In this document: in pieces, positions 23,676 through 33,770 of the stretch
How the letters are laid out: every line of letters begins with the position of its first letter
Position numbering within the stretch: the stretch's first letter is position 1
Assembly: GCA_963971575.1 (NCBI GenBank)
Contig: OZ020612.1
Location: 70,925,869 to 70,989,868, forward strand
DNA: 64,000 nt
Direction: 5' to 3'
From: Liopterus haemorrhoidalis
Lineage: Eukaryota > Arthropoda > Insecta > Coleoptera > Dytiscidae
The notes under the pieces: model-generated
What the model was told of the DNA's origin: nothing
What the model saw: only the letters and a program-made list of their open reading frames with translations
The model's database searches: none
Translations under genes and position numbers: made by a program

Positions 23676-24119
23676 AAAACCAGAGGCCCCTATCTTTTAC
23701 CGTTATTGAGATATAATTTTTTGAAAAATTAAATTTTATTACAAAAACTTTTTTGTTTAGGTGGTCACCACGCTACGAGTGGTGAGGTGAGGGACCTGTG
23801 GTATCGATGAACCCTCTACACTCCGAAACCCAGAGAACCAGGCCAGACAAGCTTGCCAGGTCACCCGCACAGGTAGTGTGAAGAACCGGGGAATGCTGCA
23901 ACAAAGGAATGCTTCCGGCCCAACTGGAAGGGCTGATAGGTAGGTTATGAGGACGACCGTTTCCTCTGGTCATTTAAAGAGGCTGGTGACTATGTCGGAG
24001 TGTAGAAGGTTCTGCGATACCACAGGTCCCTCACCTCACCACTCGTAGCGTGGTGACCACCTAAACAAAAAATTTTTGTAATAAAATTTAATTTTTCAAA
24101 AAATTATATCTCAGTAACG
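23676..24119. repeat. Hairpin with satellite-like outer arms
   Basis: The left arm (23700-23826) and right arm (23993-24119) are inverted copies. The outer part, ATATAATTTTTTGAAAAA and neighbours, matches satellite monomer positions about 35-110. The inner part, GGTGGTCACCACGCTACGAG to CTCTACACTCCGA, is unrelated and GC-richer. The loop of about 166 bp has no recognised gene. The right outer arm is fused at TAACG to the gene fragment below. One arm alone recurs at 27485-27600. Confidence 0.85.
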
Positions 24120-24595
24120 TTTCCAATACAGTAACTCATGCAGAGGATGTCTACGACACGCTCCGGCACGCAGTTCACTCTCCACAAAACACTTCACAAA
24201 CTCCTGACTGGCTGACAACTCCCAGTTCGAGTAGAGGTTAGCCAGTTCCTCCCTCGTGTACGGCTCCACTGTTAACACTGGTGTTACTGTACTGGTCTCA
24301 CCGGCCAGCAGAGCCGGATAAACAACGGCAGGCACATATTCCTCTAACAATGGAGCGGAGGGAGCCAGCTCCTTCACTTTTACCACTACAACATCCTGTA
24401 CGACTTGTGTTTCATCTGCCGTTTGTAGCTAATCACCTCGCTTGTTGCTGCTTCGCATATAACTTCACTAGTACTGGCTGAAACGCTGCCATTCTGCTCA
24501 ACACTCTCTTTTGCTGACTCATCCGATTCTTTAATTTCATTTTTATATAATTTAATTGGTGATCTACTTGAAGGCACGAATTTCTTGGTTTTCTT
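24114..24595 (-). pseudogene. Unrecognised gene fragment, copy 1 (captured exon?)
   Basis: On the minus strand a protein-like sequence starts right after TTAATATTTGCAG, a plausible splice acceptor, at 24595. It reads KKTKKFVPSSRSP, an acidic/serine stretch (KESDESAKESVEQ), then after a frame change a Pro-rich part (ELAPSAPLLEEYVPAVVYP) and a well-composed segment, YTREELANLYSNWE to HPLHELLYWKRY. The stop codon comes from the fused hairpin/satellite sequence. The two halves are in different frames, and here the second frame also has a TAG where copy 2 has GAG. Codon content is GC-richer than surroundings and residue composition is not low-complexity. Most simply it is a fragment of a host gene exon carried by a mobile element. 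I do not recognise the family. Confidence 0.6.
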
Positions 24596-24599
24596 CTGC

Positions 24600-24889
24600 A
24601 AATATTAACACATACAATCAAATACATGGAATTGGTAAAATACAAACGTCAGCGCTAACAAAGGAAGGTTATGAATACATTTAACTGCTTCGGTTTTTCT
24701 AGAGTAACCATCTAATCATTCTAAATATACTTTTTTAACAAACTAACACTGATACACATGAATATTTACACATTTATCAAATGATTGCTCAACTAAATAT
24801 TTATCTAGTTACTTTTCTGTCATTATCAGATGTCACAGCCCAACATTATACACACAAAAACACCAAATCATAGAGATAGAAGAGCACAG
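24600..24889. other. Gene-fragment flank, duplicated
   Basis: Continues upstream of the gene fragment and matches 28080-28370 nearly base for base. It could be intron of the captured gene. No gene seen. Confidence 0.5.
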
Positions 24890-25879
24890 AACAATCTCGA
24901 AACAATTGGTGCAAATGATCGTACAAACTTCTTAGTACCTAATAATATCACTAGAGGCGCTGTCGTATAGTTTGTTCGACTGAGTGTATCAATTTGTCAC
25001 AGCTTACCCGAGCTTTACCGATGTTGCCCGAACAATAAAATTTTCGAACAAACCAATTTTTAGTTCAATATTTTGCTAAGAGATGGCGCTATCAATAAGA
25101 TTTGTTCGACTGAGTATATCAATTTGTCTCAGCTTACCGATGTTACCCGAGCAATTACTATCTCGAACAAACCCGCAGTTTGTTCAGCGTGATGCTAAGA
25201 GATGGCGCAATTAATACGATTTGTTCGACCGATTGCAAAAAATGTATCTATATCCTTGAAGTTTCCCGAGCAATAACGGGGTCGAACAACCCGTCTCTTT
25301 ATTGTAATTTTTTAAATTATTTTAAAAAACCATAGTTATAAATATATCTGTTATAATTGAGCTATTAATAATTTAGTAACTATATAGTAAAATTCTCCAC
25401 GTCCTAAGTTATGTTTGAAAAGAATAAACTTTCAAAAAAATTTAAAATCAAATCAAGACGTCCGGCTTCATGAATTTCGCCACTGGTAGCAAAATTTTAG
25501 CGGTGACCGACGACTCACTTGCCCCTAAAAATTGAAAAGTCTCCGTGTTAGAAATTTCTTGTTTAATTACGTAAATTTTTTGTTTAATTTTATTTTTAAA
25601 TAAGTTTACAAGTCATTACTGACCCAGGGATTTTAAAAATTCCAATCGCAGGTCTCTTTTTTTAGTTTTTAAGGTTTGGTCTTTTGACAATATTTATTTT
25701 TAAAACGCTCCCAAGTTAAATGGCCTTTAGGATAATGTTAATGTTTTACAATGCATACGAGACAATAAAAATTTAAATCACAAGGCCGTATCTCGAACCG
25801 TTTTTGAGTTGCCTATAGAAATTTTGAAAAATTTTAATCTTATTTAAAATGCTTTTATGTCTAAACAGCTTTAGAGATC
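24890..25879 (+). repeat. R1 module, copy 3
   Basis: Matches 20870-21853. It carries three TTTGTTCGAC / CTCGAACAAAC subunits (about 24955-25290), an AATTCCAATCGCAGGTCTC core at about 25640, and the empty piggyBac TTAA at 25880-25883. Confidence 0.9.
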
Positions 25880-26150
25880 TTAACGTAATTATTTTAATAA
25901 TGCAAACAAGACACGAGAAATCCAAAATTTCAAACTTCAGGCCTCTATCTCTAACTAATATATAATCAATATTTTTAAAGGTTAATTTATGAACTATATG
26001 TACTCACTTAAACAATATAATTTAATTTAGTGTTATATTTTCGTTAACAAATTCGAGATGCTTAAAAGACAACAGGTATCCATCTATCGGTCTGCTACTG
26101 CTCGAGTATTTCCAAAAAATAAAATGTATGTATATGAATTTTGTTAGACC
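25880..26150 (+). repeat. 184-bp unit remnant
   Basis: After TTAACGTAATT one diverged 184-bp unit follows (AATCAATATTTTTAAAGG near 25965, GAACTATATGTACTCAC), then AGACAACAGGTATCCATCTATC and an AT-rich end near 26148. Confidence 0.8.
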
Positions 26151-26233
26151 AAGGCCCTGCGCAGAACAGTATGCGTATTAAAAACAGCTAAAAGTTACCA
26201 TTATTAATGAATTTAATACAATACAGAGCTACA

Positions 26234-26478
26234 CTGTGCAGGTGGACGACGGGTGAACTACGATCAAGTATGGCGCTGTGTAAGTGAGCGGTGGGTGAAC
26301 TACGATCAAGTGCAGCGCCATGCAGGTGAGCGACGGTTGTACTACGATCAAGTGCGGCGCTGTGCAGGTGGGCGACGGGTGAACTACGATCAAATGTGGC
26401 GCTGTGCAGGTGAACGACGGGTGTACTACGATCAAGTGTAGCGCTGTGCAGGTGAACTACGATCAAATGCGGTGATTG
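26234..26478. repeat. 42-bp minisatellite, about 6 copies
   Basis: CGATCAA spaced mostly 42 bp with GGTGAACTA / GGTGTACTA variants. Same unit and orientation as at 22.0 kb. Confidence 0.92.
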
Positions 26479-26907
26479 CGTTATATTTTCTATATACTAA
26501 AAGGGAATGTAATTTTTGTAATTGTGTCCCTGGAAACGAAACGAACGCATACACACGAATGACACATTTTTCTACACGTCATTGTTTACACACTTGTCAA
26601 AAATGCCTCACTTACCTTAAGATAAATAATTAATTACGTAATTAAACATTTTTCTCGTGTGACATGCATGCAGCGATAAGTTCGCATGAACGATCCATAC
26701 TTATCCACTGCACATGCGATAAAAATGTCAAAGTTTTAAGTAGGTTAGTTTAAAATGTCAGAAATTAGTAAATTATCTCTGATCTTAATATACCTCGAAC
26801 TCATACTTATTAACTGTTTGTAGGAAAAGAACTGACAAAAAACAAACAATTTCAAAACATACAAAACACATTTCAGGGTTTTGTAGATATTTAATAAGTG
26901 TAAGAAG

Positions 26908-27126
26908 CAGTGGCGCAATCAGGATTTTTTCTTTGGAGGGGGCCCGGAAGCCAAAATTATTTAAATTATGAATAATGTTCTCACTTTTGAATTACCAGTG
27001 ACGACCTAAAAAAAAAGGTCCTTATCTCTATTTTTAAATATAAAACAAAGCATTTATTTACATAAGAGATTTTCCTCTTTCTTTGGGGGGGGGGAGGCCT
27101 CCCGCCTCTTCTTGGCTACGCCACTG
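26908..27126. mobile_element. hAT-type MITE (CAGTGGCG), 219 bp
   Basis: Ends CAGTGGCGCAATCAGG / GGCTACGCCACTG with TSD GTAAGAAG on both sides (26900-26907, 27127-27134). Orthologous to the insertion at 23011. Confidence 0.93.
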
Positions 27127-27484
27127 GTAAGAAGTCAACAGAAAGCTGGATGTCTAAAACAATTTTTTTTCTATAATCAACAGATTTTTGATAATCATTT
27201 TTATTCAATATTTGAGTACTCACTAAGAGCTTCCATTTAATTTGTTTAAAGTAAATTTAAATAATTTGCAAATAATACGTCATTAGAAAATATAAATTAA
27301 AAAATCCTAGCGAGTTTTTTCTGCACGCCTAATGATCGAGTTTATGAGTGCAAGCTCCTTAAGAAGGCGATTCGTTCTCATCTGTTAACAATTTTTTATT
27401 ATATTTTTAATATGAAAAAAGACATACACTACCTTAGTCATAAATACAAAAAATCAAGGTAGTAGTATCAAAAAATAAATACAA

Positions 27485-27602
27485 AAGTAGAGGGTTCTGC
27501 GATACCACAGGTCCCTCACCTCACCACTCGTAGAGTGGTGACCACCTAAACAAAAAACATTTTGTAATAAAATTTAATTTTTCAAAAATATATATCTCAA
27601 TA
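27485..27602. repeat. Single arm of the 23.7-24.1-kb hairpin
   Basis: From AGAGGGTTCTGCGATACC to ATCTCAATAACG it matches 24005-24119. The partner arm and loop are absent, so this copy cannot fold. Confidence 0.88.
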
Positions 27603-28073
27603 ACGTTTCCAATACAGTAACTCATGCAGAGGATGTCTACGACACGCTCCGGCACGCAGTTCACTCTCCACAAAACACTTCACGAACTCCTGACTGGCCG
27701 ACAACTCCCAGTTCGAGTAGAGGTTAGCCAGTTCTTCCATCGTGTACGGCTCCACTGTTAACACTGGTGTCACTGTACTGGTCTCACCGGCCGGGAGAGC
27801 CGGATAAACAACGGCAGGCACATATTCCTCTAACAATGGAGCGGAGGGAGCCAGCTCCTTCACTTTTACCACTACAACATCCTGTACGACTTGTGTTTCA
27901 TCTGCCTTTTGTAGCTCATCACCCCGCTTGTTGCTGCTTCGCATATAACTTCACTAGTACTGGCTGAAACGCTGCCTTTCTGCTCAACACTCTCTTTTGC
28001 TGACTCATCCGATTCTTTAATTTCATTTTTATATAATTTAATTGGTGATCTACTTGAAGGCACGAATTTACAC
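27600..28073 (-). pseudogene. Unrecognised gene fragment, copy 2
   Basis: Duplicate of 24114-24595. The distal part is open for 115 codons from a start at 27944: KADETQVVQDVVVVKVKEL, then ELAPSAPLLEEYVP, then EELANLYSNWELSASQEF and HPLHELLYWKRY before a stop supplied by the fused satellite-like sequence. The proximal part (SSRSPIKLYKNEI, ESAKESVEQ) is in another frame, as in copy 1, so the frame break predates duplication. The splice-acceptor-like TTTGCAG of copy 1 is altered here (upstream reads GTGTGTAAATTCG). Differences between copies are few and include replacements. Function unknown; not expected to be translated as a whole. Confidence 0.6.
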
Positions 28074-28369
28074 ACGAATTAACACATACAATCAAATATA
28101 TGGAATTAGTAAAATACAAACGTCAGCGCCAACAAAGGAAGGTTATGAATACATTTAACTGCTTCGGTTTTTCTAGAGTAGCCATCTAATCATTCTAAAT
28201 ATACTTTTTTAACAAACTAACACTGATACACATGAATATTTACACATTTATCAAATGATTGCTCAACTAAATATTTATCTAGTTACTTTTCTGTCATTAT
28301 CAGATGTCACAGCCCAACATTATACACACAAAAACACCAAATCATAGAGATAGAAGACCACAGAACAAT
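28074..28369. other. Flank duplicated from 24600-24889
   Basis: Near-identical to the flank of copy 1 of the gene fragment (TTAACTGCTTCGG, TCAGATGTCACAGCCCAAC). No independent feature. Confidence 0.5.
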
Positions 28370-29118
28370 CTCGAAACAATTGGTGCAAATGATCGTACAA
28401 ACTTCTTAGTACCTAATAACGTCACTAGAGGCGCTGTCGTACAGCTTGTTCGACTGAGTGTATCAATTTGTCACAGCTTACCCGAGATTTAACGATATTG
28501 CCCGAGCAATAAATTTCTCGAACAAACCAATTTTTAGTTTAATATCTTGTTAAGAGATGGCGCCATTAATAAGATTTGTTCGACTGAATATACAATTTTG
28601 TCTCAGCTTACCCGAGCAATTACTATCTCGAACAAACCCGCAGTTTGTTCAGCGTGATGCTAAGAGATGGCGCAATTAATACGATTTGTTCGAGCGATTG
28701 CAAAAAATGTATCTATATCCTTGAAATTTCCCGAGCAATAACGGGTTCGAACAACTCGTCTCTTTATTGTAATTTTTTAAATTATTTTAAATAACCATAG
28801 TTATAAATATATCTGTTATATTTGAGCTATTAATTTAGTAACTATATAGTAAAATTCTCCACGTCCTAAGTTATGTTCGAAAAGAATAAACTTTCAAAAA
28901 AATTTAAAATCACATCAAGGCGTCCGGCTTCATGAATTTCGCCACTGGTAGCAAAATTTTAGCGGTGACCGACGACTCACTTGCCCCTAAAAATTGAAAA
29001 GTCTCCGTGTTAGAAATTTCTTGGTTAATTATGTAAATTTTTTGTTTAATTTTATTTTTAAATAAGTTTACAAGTCATTACTGACCCAGGGATTTTAAAA
29101 AGTCCAATCGTAGGTCTC
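28370..29118 (+). repeat. R1 module, copy 4 (truncated)
   Basis: Three TTGTTCGA subunits (28440-28760) and the downstream part up to AAAAAGTCCAATCGTAGG (about 29098), where it is cut by minisatellite. A deletion removes CGATGTTA from the second subunit. Confidence 0.88.
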
Positions 29119-29125
29119 TTTTTTT

Positions 29126-29455
29126 GTAATGAATTTAATACAATACAGAGCTACATTGTGCAGGTGGACGACGGGTGTACTACGATCAAGTGCGGCGCTG
29201 TGTAAGTGAGCGGTTGGTGAACTACGATCAAGTGTGGCGCTGTGCAGGTGAGCGACGGGTGAACTACGATCAAGTGCGGCGCTGTGTAAGTGAGCGGTTG
29301 GTGAACTACGATCAAGTGTGGCGCTGTGCAGGTGAGCGATGGGTGAACTACGATCAAGTGCGGCGCTGTGTAAGTGAGCGGTGGGTGAACTACGATCAAG
29401 TGCAGCGCCATGCAGGTGAGCGACGGGTGTACTACGATCAAGAGGAGCGCCGTAT
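29126..29455. repeat. 42-bp minisatellite, about 7 copies, between direct repeats
   Basis: CGATCAAGTG repeats at 42-bp steps with alternating CGGCGCTGTGTAAG and TGGCGCTGTGCAGG variants, suggesting an 84-bp higher-order step. It is flanked by about 320-bp direct repeats (28800-29118 and 29455-29780) that share the rare AAAAAGTCCAATCGTAGG variant. Confidence 0.9.
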
Positions 29456-29780
29456 ATAAATATATCTGTTATATTTGAGCTATTAATTTAGTAACTATAT
29501 AGTAAAATTCTCCACGTCCTAAGTTATGTTCGAAAAGAATAAACTTTCAAAAAAAAATTAAAATCACATCAAGGCGTCCGGCTTCATGAATTTCGCCACT
29601 GGTAGCAAAATTTTAGCGGTGACCGACGACTCACTTGCCCCTAAAAATTGAAAAGTCTCCGTGTTAGAAATTTCTTGGTTAATTATGTAAGTTTTTTGTT
29701 TAATTTTATTTTTAAATAAGTTTACAAGTCATTACTGACCCAGGGATTTTAAAAAGTCCAATCGTAGGTCTCTTTTTTTT
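29455..29780 (+). repeat. Partial R1 copy (direct repeat of 28800-29118)
   Basis: From TATAAATATATCTG to the TTTTTTT run after GTAGGTCTC it is almost identical to the end of R1 copy 4. Confidence 0.9.
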
Positions 29781-30045
29781 TTACACGGTTTTTAGTTTTT
29801 TATCTGGTACACGGTTTGGCTCACGACATTGTCGTCCTATGTATTCTTCCACTTAAATACGTAGTTTATCGAGCCGTTTAGTAGTATAAATTCTGTAGGA
29901 CTGATCACACGTAAAATTATCTACAACTTTCCAATTGACACCAAATTTTTGTGTTAGTTAAGGATTTATTTGAGGGAGACTGTTTTTGAAAACACTCTTA
30001 CTCCATTTTCTCGAAAACTATTAATGATAGAAAAATAGCGTATTT
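29781..30045. other. No recognised feature
   Basis: AT-rich sequence with TCTCGAAAACTATTAATG near 30010. It ends next to a short GGGAGCCGTCTGGGAGCCGT repeat (30054-30078). No gene or element boundary seen. Confidence 0.5.
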
Positions 30046-30197
30046 CGGCCCTGGGAGCCGTCTGGGAGCCGTCCGGGAGTTTTGGTTGGTGAAAAAATGA
30101 CAAACTAAAAAAGTTCTAAAACATTTTTTTTTTTAGCTGTTCTTAAACAATCAGTCGAAATTGTTGGTCTTACTCGCCACCATTTTGTTCTAAGTGT

Positions 30198-30232
30198 CAG
30201 GTCTTTGGTCCCCCAGATACCTGGAAAGACCC
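30198..30232. repeat. Conserved hairpin, flipped orientation
   Basis: CAGGTCTTTGG ... CCTGGAAAGACC. It is the reverse complement of the hairpin in the 47.9-55.2-kb units, while the flanks TTACTCGCCACCAT and GGTGATGCCAAAA keep the same orientation as there. Confidence 0.88.
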
Positions 30233-30674
30233 GATATACTTATAACAAGATGGGGGTGATGCCAAAATTCAACTGGCACCGTCTAAAAAAGTAACTACCT
30301 TTAAAAAATTGTGTAACAAAAACTGAAAGTGATACAGAACTGGGGTTTATCTTTTTTTAAATACACAGGTCTTCTTCAGTAAATAAAAAAAAAAATTAAA
30401 TATTTAAAACAGGAAATACAAGATGTTCAAAAAGGCTAAAATTCAAAAATTCATGCCTCAAAAATGAAAAGGGATAAAGGCATGCGGTTTCAATTTTTGG
30501 ATTCCTAATGGCGCATTTCTACCAATAATTTGTCTCAAAATTTAGAACAGGGCCGGATGTACAAGCTATCAAAACATTTCAAAAATTCATGTCTTAAAAA
30601 GTGTGAAAATGAAAAAATTTCATTTTCCATGCAGTCTAACTTTTTGTATTCCTTATCCCGCATTTAGTCAAATA

Positions 30675-30775
30675 TTTGGAGTCTCTCTCTCCTCCATTTC
30701 TCCTCCTTCTCTTCTCCACCTATCCTCCATCTCTCCTCCAACTCTCCTCCACCTCTCTTCCATATCTCCTCTTTA
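30675..30775. repeat. Polypyrimidine tract (TCTCCTCCA-type)
   Basis: Almost uninterrupted C/T on the plus strand, built of TCTCCTCC words. The equivalent tract in R2 copy 2 is at 39660-39745. Confidence 0.85.
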
Positions 30776-31236
30776 AATCTTGTTCAATATAAAAAAAATA
30801 ACATTTCAGTCTTCCAGTATCGACCAAAATGTTTATTTTCCTTCGTAGATATTTACAATGATATCCACATTTGTGTTAACGTATCATATGCACTGTAATA
30901 GTCTTCCTCTTTGAAAACAGAATCCTGAAATCCTTGTAAACTAGATTTCCAATCGGAGTATTTGTGCGATTCGCAATATTGCAGCAATTGTTGCCGTGTT
31001 CTTAGGGCCGCACTATTTTATGATAATTATTCCTGCAAAAAAATAATAAGTCCCAACTCCTGTAAAGGCATCTTGGGAAAGAGAAGGTAAATTTTCAGTT
31101 TCTAGACCGCCGGCCATAGATATGAAAGTCACGTGGTCAATGTGACGTCTGAACCGGTACTAGTATCCCTGTATAAACCGGTTATCATTTTAAAATGAAG
31201 ACCTGTACCCTATCATTTTCATAATTATTATTAGTT

Positions 31237-31400
31237 TTTTGAAAATTGCCATAAGTGTTTTCCACAGCACTCAGAGAGTGCTGGGAATACCCACCCCTGA
31301 AGGGAGTTGGGCGCAGATGGGATGATCCGTGAACCGTCCATATCCTTAGGGGTATATTGTCTGTCCACTCCTCTTTCACTCCTGTTCCTCTCCTGCAATT
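31237..31400 (-). repeat. About 170-bp retroposon-like repeat, copy 1
   Basis: CCATAAGTG, the palindrome CAGCACTCAGAGAGTGCTG, ACCCCTGAAGGGAGTTGGGC and CTTAGGGGTATA define a family at 31525-31740, 38047, 40212 and 47371. On the minus strand it ends in A-rich plus AAT repeats, as a retroposon would. No RNA polymerase III box was recognised. Confidence 0.75.
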
Positions 31401-31520
31401 CTTCTGCATCTCTCCACTATCTTTCTTACAACTCACTTTCATTTTTCCTACTCTTCCTTTAACTTTTTTATCTCTTCTTAATTTCTCCTACATCTCCCCT
31501 TGATTTCTCCTCAATTCCTA
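31360..31520. repeat. Pyrimidine-rich tract
   Basis: C/T-rich sequence following the retroposon-like repeat (CTCCTCTTTCACTCCTGTTC, TTCTCCTACATCTCCCC). A longer relative follows the copy at 38.05 kb. Confidence 0.75.
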
Positions 31521-31524
31521 TTAT

Positions 31525-31740
31525 ATTTCTGGGGTGCAGTTACCATGATCCGAGAACAAACGTTCTTAGGGGCGGCGCTAATTTATTATTATTATTTAAA
31601 AAAAAATGCCATAAGTGTCTTCCACAGCACTCAGTGAGTGCTGGGAATACCCACCCCTGAAGGGAGTTGGGCGCAGTTGAGGATGACCCGAAAACAAACC
31701 ATGTTCTCAAGGGCCGCACTAATTTATTATTATTAAAAAT
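31525..31740 (-). repeat. Retroposon-like repeat, partial plus full copy in tandem
   Basis: A distal piece (GATCCGAGAACAAACGTTC, TTATTATTATT) is followed by a full copy with CAGCACTCAGTGAGTGCTG and a second TTATTATTATT end. Confidence 0.75.
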
Positions 31741-32071
31741 GTTTTTATTTCCGCCAGTACCGTCCATGTTTGCCCGAAACGTGTTCCACGCAGACGAGAC
31801 GTTCACCTGTAACCTTCTCAGAGAAGGTCAAGGGAGCTTTATACCCAGAAATCGGCCGCAACCCAAACTCTGGCGATATGCGAAGAAATCCCGTTGGTCG
31901 AAATTTGTAAAAATAATTTATTTTAAAAACATTTTCTAAAAGAGGCAAAAAGGGTTAAAAATTAACAAATTATAATTAGCGCCGAGAAATAAGAAAAATA
32001 AAAAATATTTTTTAGACCAAAAAATAAATCTAAGAAAATTATTCTTTAATTTTTTTTTTATTTTTAATTAA
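31741..32071. other. Unique sequence, no recognised feature
   Basis: The less AT-rich part (about 31750-31890, CCCGAAACGTGTTCCACGC) has no repeat in the window. Short open frames on both strands have no recognisable motif. Confidence 0.4.
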
Positions 32072-32199
32072 ATGGCCTTTGCCTCTGTGGCAATTAGCCA
32101 GGACATTATTTGTGAAAAATTCCATGCCTGAACCGGATTCGAACCCGAGACCTTCGCAATGCAGACCACATGTGTTACCACTACGCTACGCCGGTCGGC
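32072..32199 (-). mobile_element. tRNA-derived SINE, copy 1
   Basis: On the minus strand the element begins GCCGACCGGCGTAGCG, contains an A-box-like TAGCGTAGTGG and a B box GGTTCGAATCC, then a non-tRNA body ATTCCATG...GTCCTGGCTAATTGCC ending GGCAAAGGCCAT. The B box matches the RNA polymerase III consensus. A diverged copy lies at 56029-56161. Confidence 0.85.
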
Positions 32200-32694
32200 T
32201 ATCTTTAATTTAATTTTGAGTAAAAACGTTTTGAAATGTCAGTTTGTCTATATAAAAAAATAATATTAATTTTATTAATCGTTCAACCCAAAATGTAATG
32301 AAATCAGGAGCAATCAGTCTAAATATCAATTTGTTCCCGTAATATTTGCGAAATGGACCATATTTCACGTAAAACCCATTACTTCACTTACTAACTCCGA
32401 ACATAGGGCCTTAATCAAAATTAATAAGCGTCCAAATTACCCTATTTGTCACGAACCGCCCCAGAGGGCTGTTAGCTTTACCTACATATATATATATACG
32501 TATATATCGAGACCTCAAAAAAATACCAATTGTGAAATTGTACACATGTTAGGATTTCGCAGATATTTAGTAAGTGAAAAAGTTCAGCAAATGGCTAGAA
32601 CTTCCTTTTGATGACCCACTTTTAGATATACACTAGCTGGAATGATAAGCGAGGTAGCCCCCCAAAGCTCCCCAAATATATACATTATTAAAAT

Positions 32695-32700
<6 letters not shown>
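32200..32700. other. AT-rich sequence, no gene
   Basis: Contains CACTAGCTGGAATG near 32631, a word also found near 50214 and inverted near 37246, possibly a boundary of an element family. Nothing else recognised. Confidence 0.4.

Positions 32701-32748
<48 letters not shown>
32701..32748. repeat. (TA)24 microsatellite
   Basis: Uninterrupted TA dinucleotides over 48 bp. Confidence 0.98.
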
Positions 32749-32755
<7 letters not shown>

Positions 32756-32929
32756 TAATATTAGTTATTAAAATATTTGTATCCGAAAAAGATTTTGGAA
32801 AAAATGTGCCAAAAGAATGAATTTAAAAATTGAACTTGTTCCTTAATCGACGCCTCAAGACCTTTTATTTTCACTATTCAAAATGTTTTTTCGAAAATTA
32901 CAAGTATGTATTTTTCAGTAATTATGTGG

Positions 32930-33040
32930 ATAATAAAATGCATGCCAAATTTCAACTCGGTAGGTCAAACAGTTTACAGCAACAATTTCTATTGTACAAA
33001 CAGACAGACATATGAGTGACTGTATAAGGGTTTTTTGTTC
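32930..33040 (+). repeat. Non-LTR retroelement tail motif
   Basis: CATGCCAAATTTCAACTC, then ACAATTTCTA, then ACAGACAGACA and TATAAGGGTTTTTTG. The same order recurs near 33780, 42080, 44840, 58580 and 62455. It looks like the 3-prime end of one retroelement family, CAGA being part of the tail. Confidence 0.6.
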
Positions 33041-33334
33041 ACAATCTTTCAATATAGTTTTTAAATAAATTATTTAAAAAATTAACTGTAATTTTTTTTT
33101 TGAAAAAACAAAAATATCAAAAATGAGATTTCTGAAATTATACAAATTCTTTTTGTAAATAAAAACTGATATAACTACATTAAGATTTGAAAAAACCGGG
33201 CCCTTGATTTTTTCAATTTCTTAATATAATTTCAAAAACACTTAAAATCATCATAGGACTGATAATCCAACAAGTCAAACATAGCAAAAAAAACATCTCA
33301 TTTTTAATAAATTGAGACAACCCCTCTAAACGGA
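33041..33334. other. AT-rich sequence, no recognised feature
   Basis: Homopolymer-rich AT DNA between retroelement tails. No reading frame or inverted repeat of note. Confidence 0.4.
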
Positions 33335-33770
33335 AAACAGACAGACAGTATAAGGTTTTCTTAGTAAAACCCTGGAAACTTGGTAATATTCGAAAACATA
33401 ATATAAAAAAAAAAAATTCCGAGCATATCCCTGTTATGTGAATTATTCTAATTTTTTCAGACTTTTAAGCAAACACCTAAAAACTCACTAACAGACAGAC
33501 AGTTTAAGGTTTTCTTAGCAAAATCCTGGAAACTTGGTAATTTTCGAAAAAATAATCTAATAGAAAGAATTCCGAGCATATCCCTGTTATGTGAATTATT
33601 CTGAATTTTTCAGACTTTTAAGCCAACCCCTAAAAACTCTCTAACAGACAGACAGTATAAGGTGTTCTTAGTCATACCATGAAAATTTGATAATTTTCGA
33701 AAAAATAATCTAATAAAACATTCCCAGCATATAACAGTTATGTACATTATTCCAAATTTTAAACCAACCC
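33335..33770 (+). repeat. About 152-bp tandem repeat, three units
   Basis: ACAGACAGACAGTATAAGG and variants begin units near 33340, 33491 and 33645. Each is followed by TTCTTAG, TTCGAAAA and TTCC(G/C)AGCATAT. The unit includes the retroelement tail motif. Confidence 0.85.

Larger units (their letters stand above)
26150..27462 (-). repeat. Foldback arm, third copy
   Basis: Starts with ACCAAGGCCCTGCGCAG like 21918 and contains minisatellite, TTACGTAATTAA segment, hAT MITE and outer end CTTAGTCATAAATAC. It lacks the MITEs at 15523 and 22614, keeping empty sites for both. With 24.0-25.9 and 27.5-29.1 kb it forms a tandem repeat of roughly 3.5-4.2 kb. Confidence 0.86.
30046..31225. repeat. R2 module, copy 1
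   Basis: From about CAAACTAAAAAAG (30101) to TTTTAAAATGAAGACCTG (31190) this matches 38955-40190. It contains the hairpin 30198-30232, cores of the common building block (GCATGCGGTTTCAATTTTTG near 30480) and a pyrimidine tract. It lacks about 135 bp present in copy 2 near 39470-39600. No coding. Confidence 0.9.

Noticed and set aside
13833..23755. Overlapping satellite sequence (monomer positions about 31-92) on both sides of the foldback element as a target duplication
   Set aside because: About 60 bp is too long for a TSD, and the right-hand piece belongs to the arms of the 23.7-24.1-kb hairpin, which explains it without insertion into the array.
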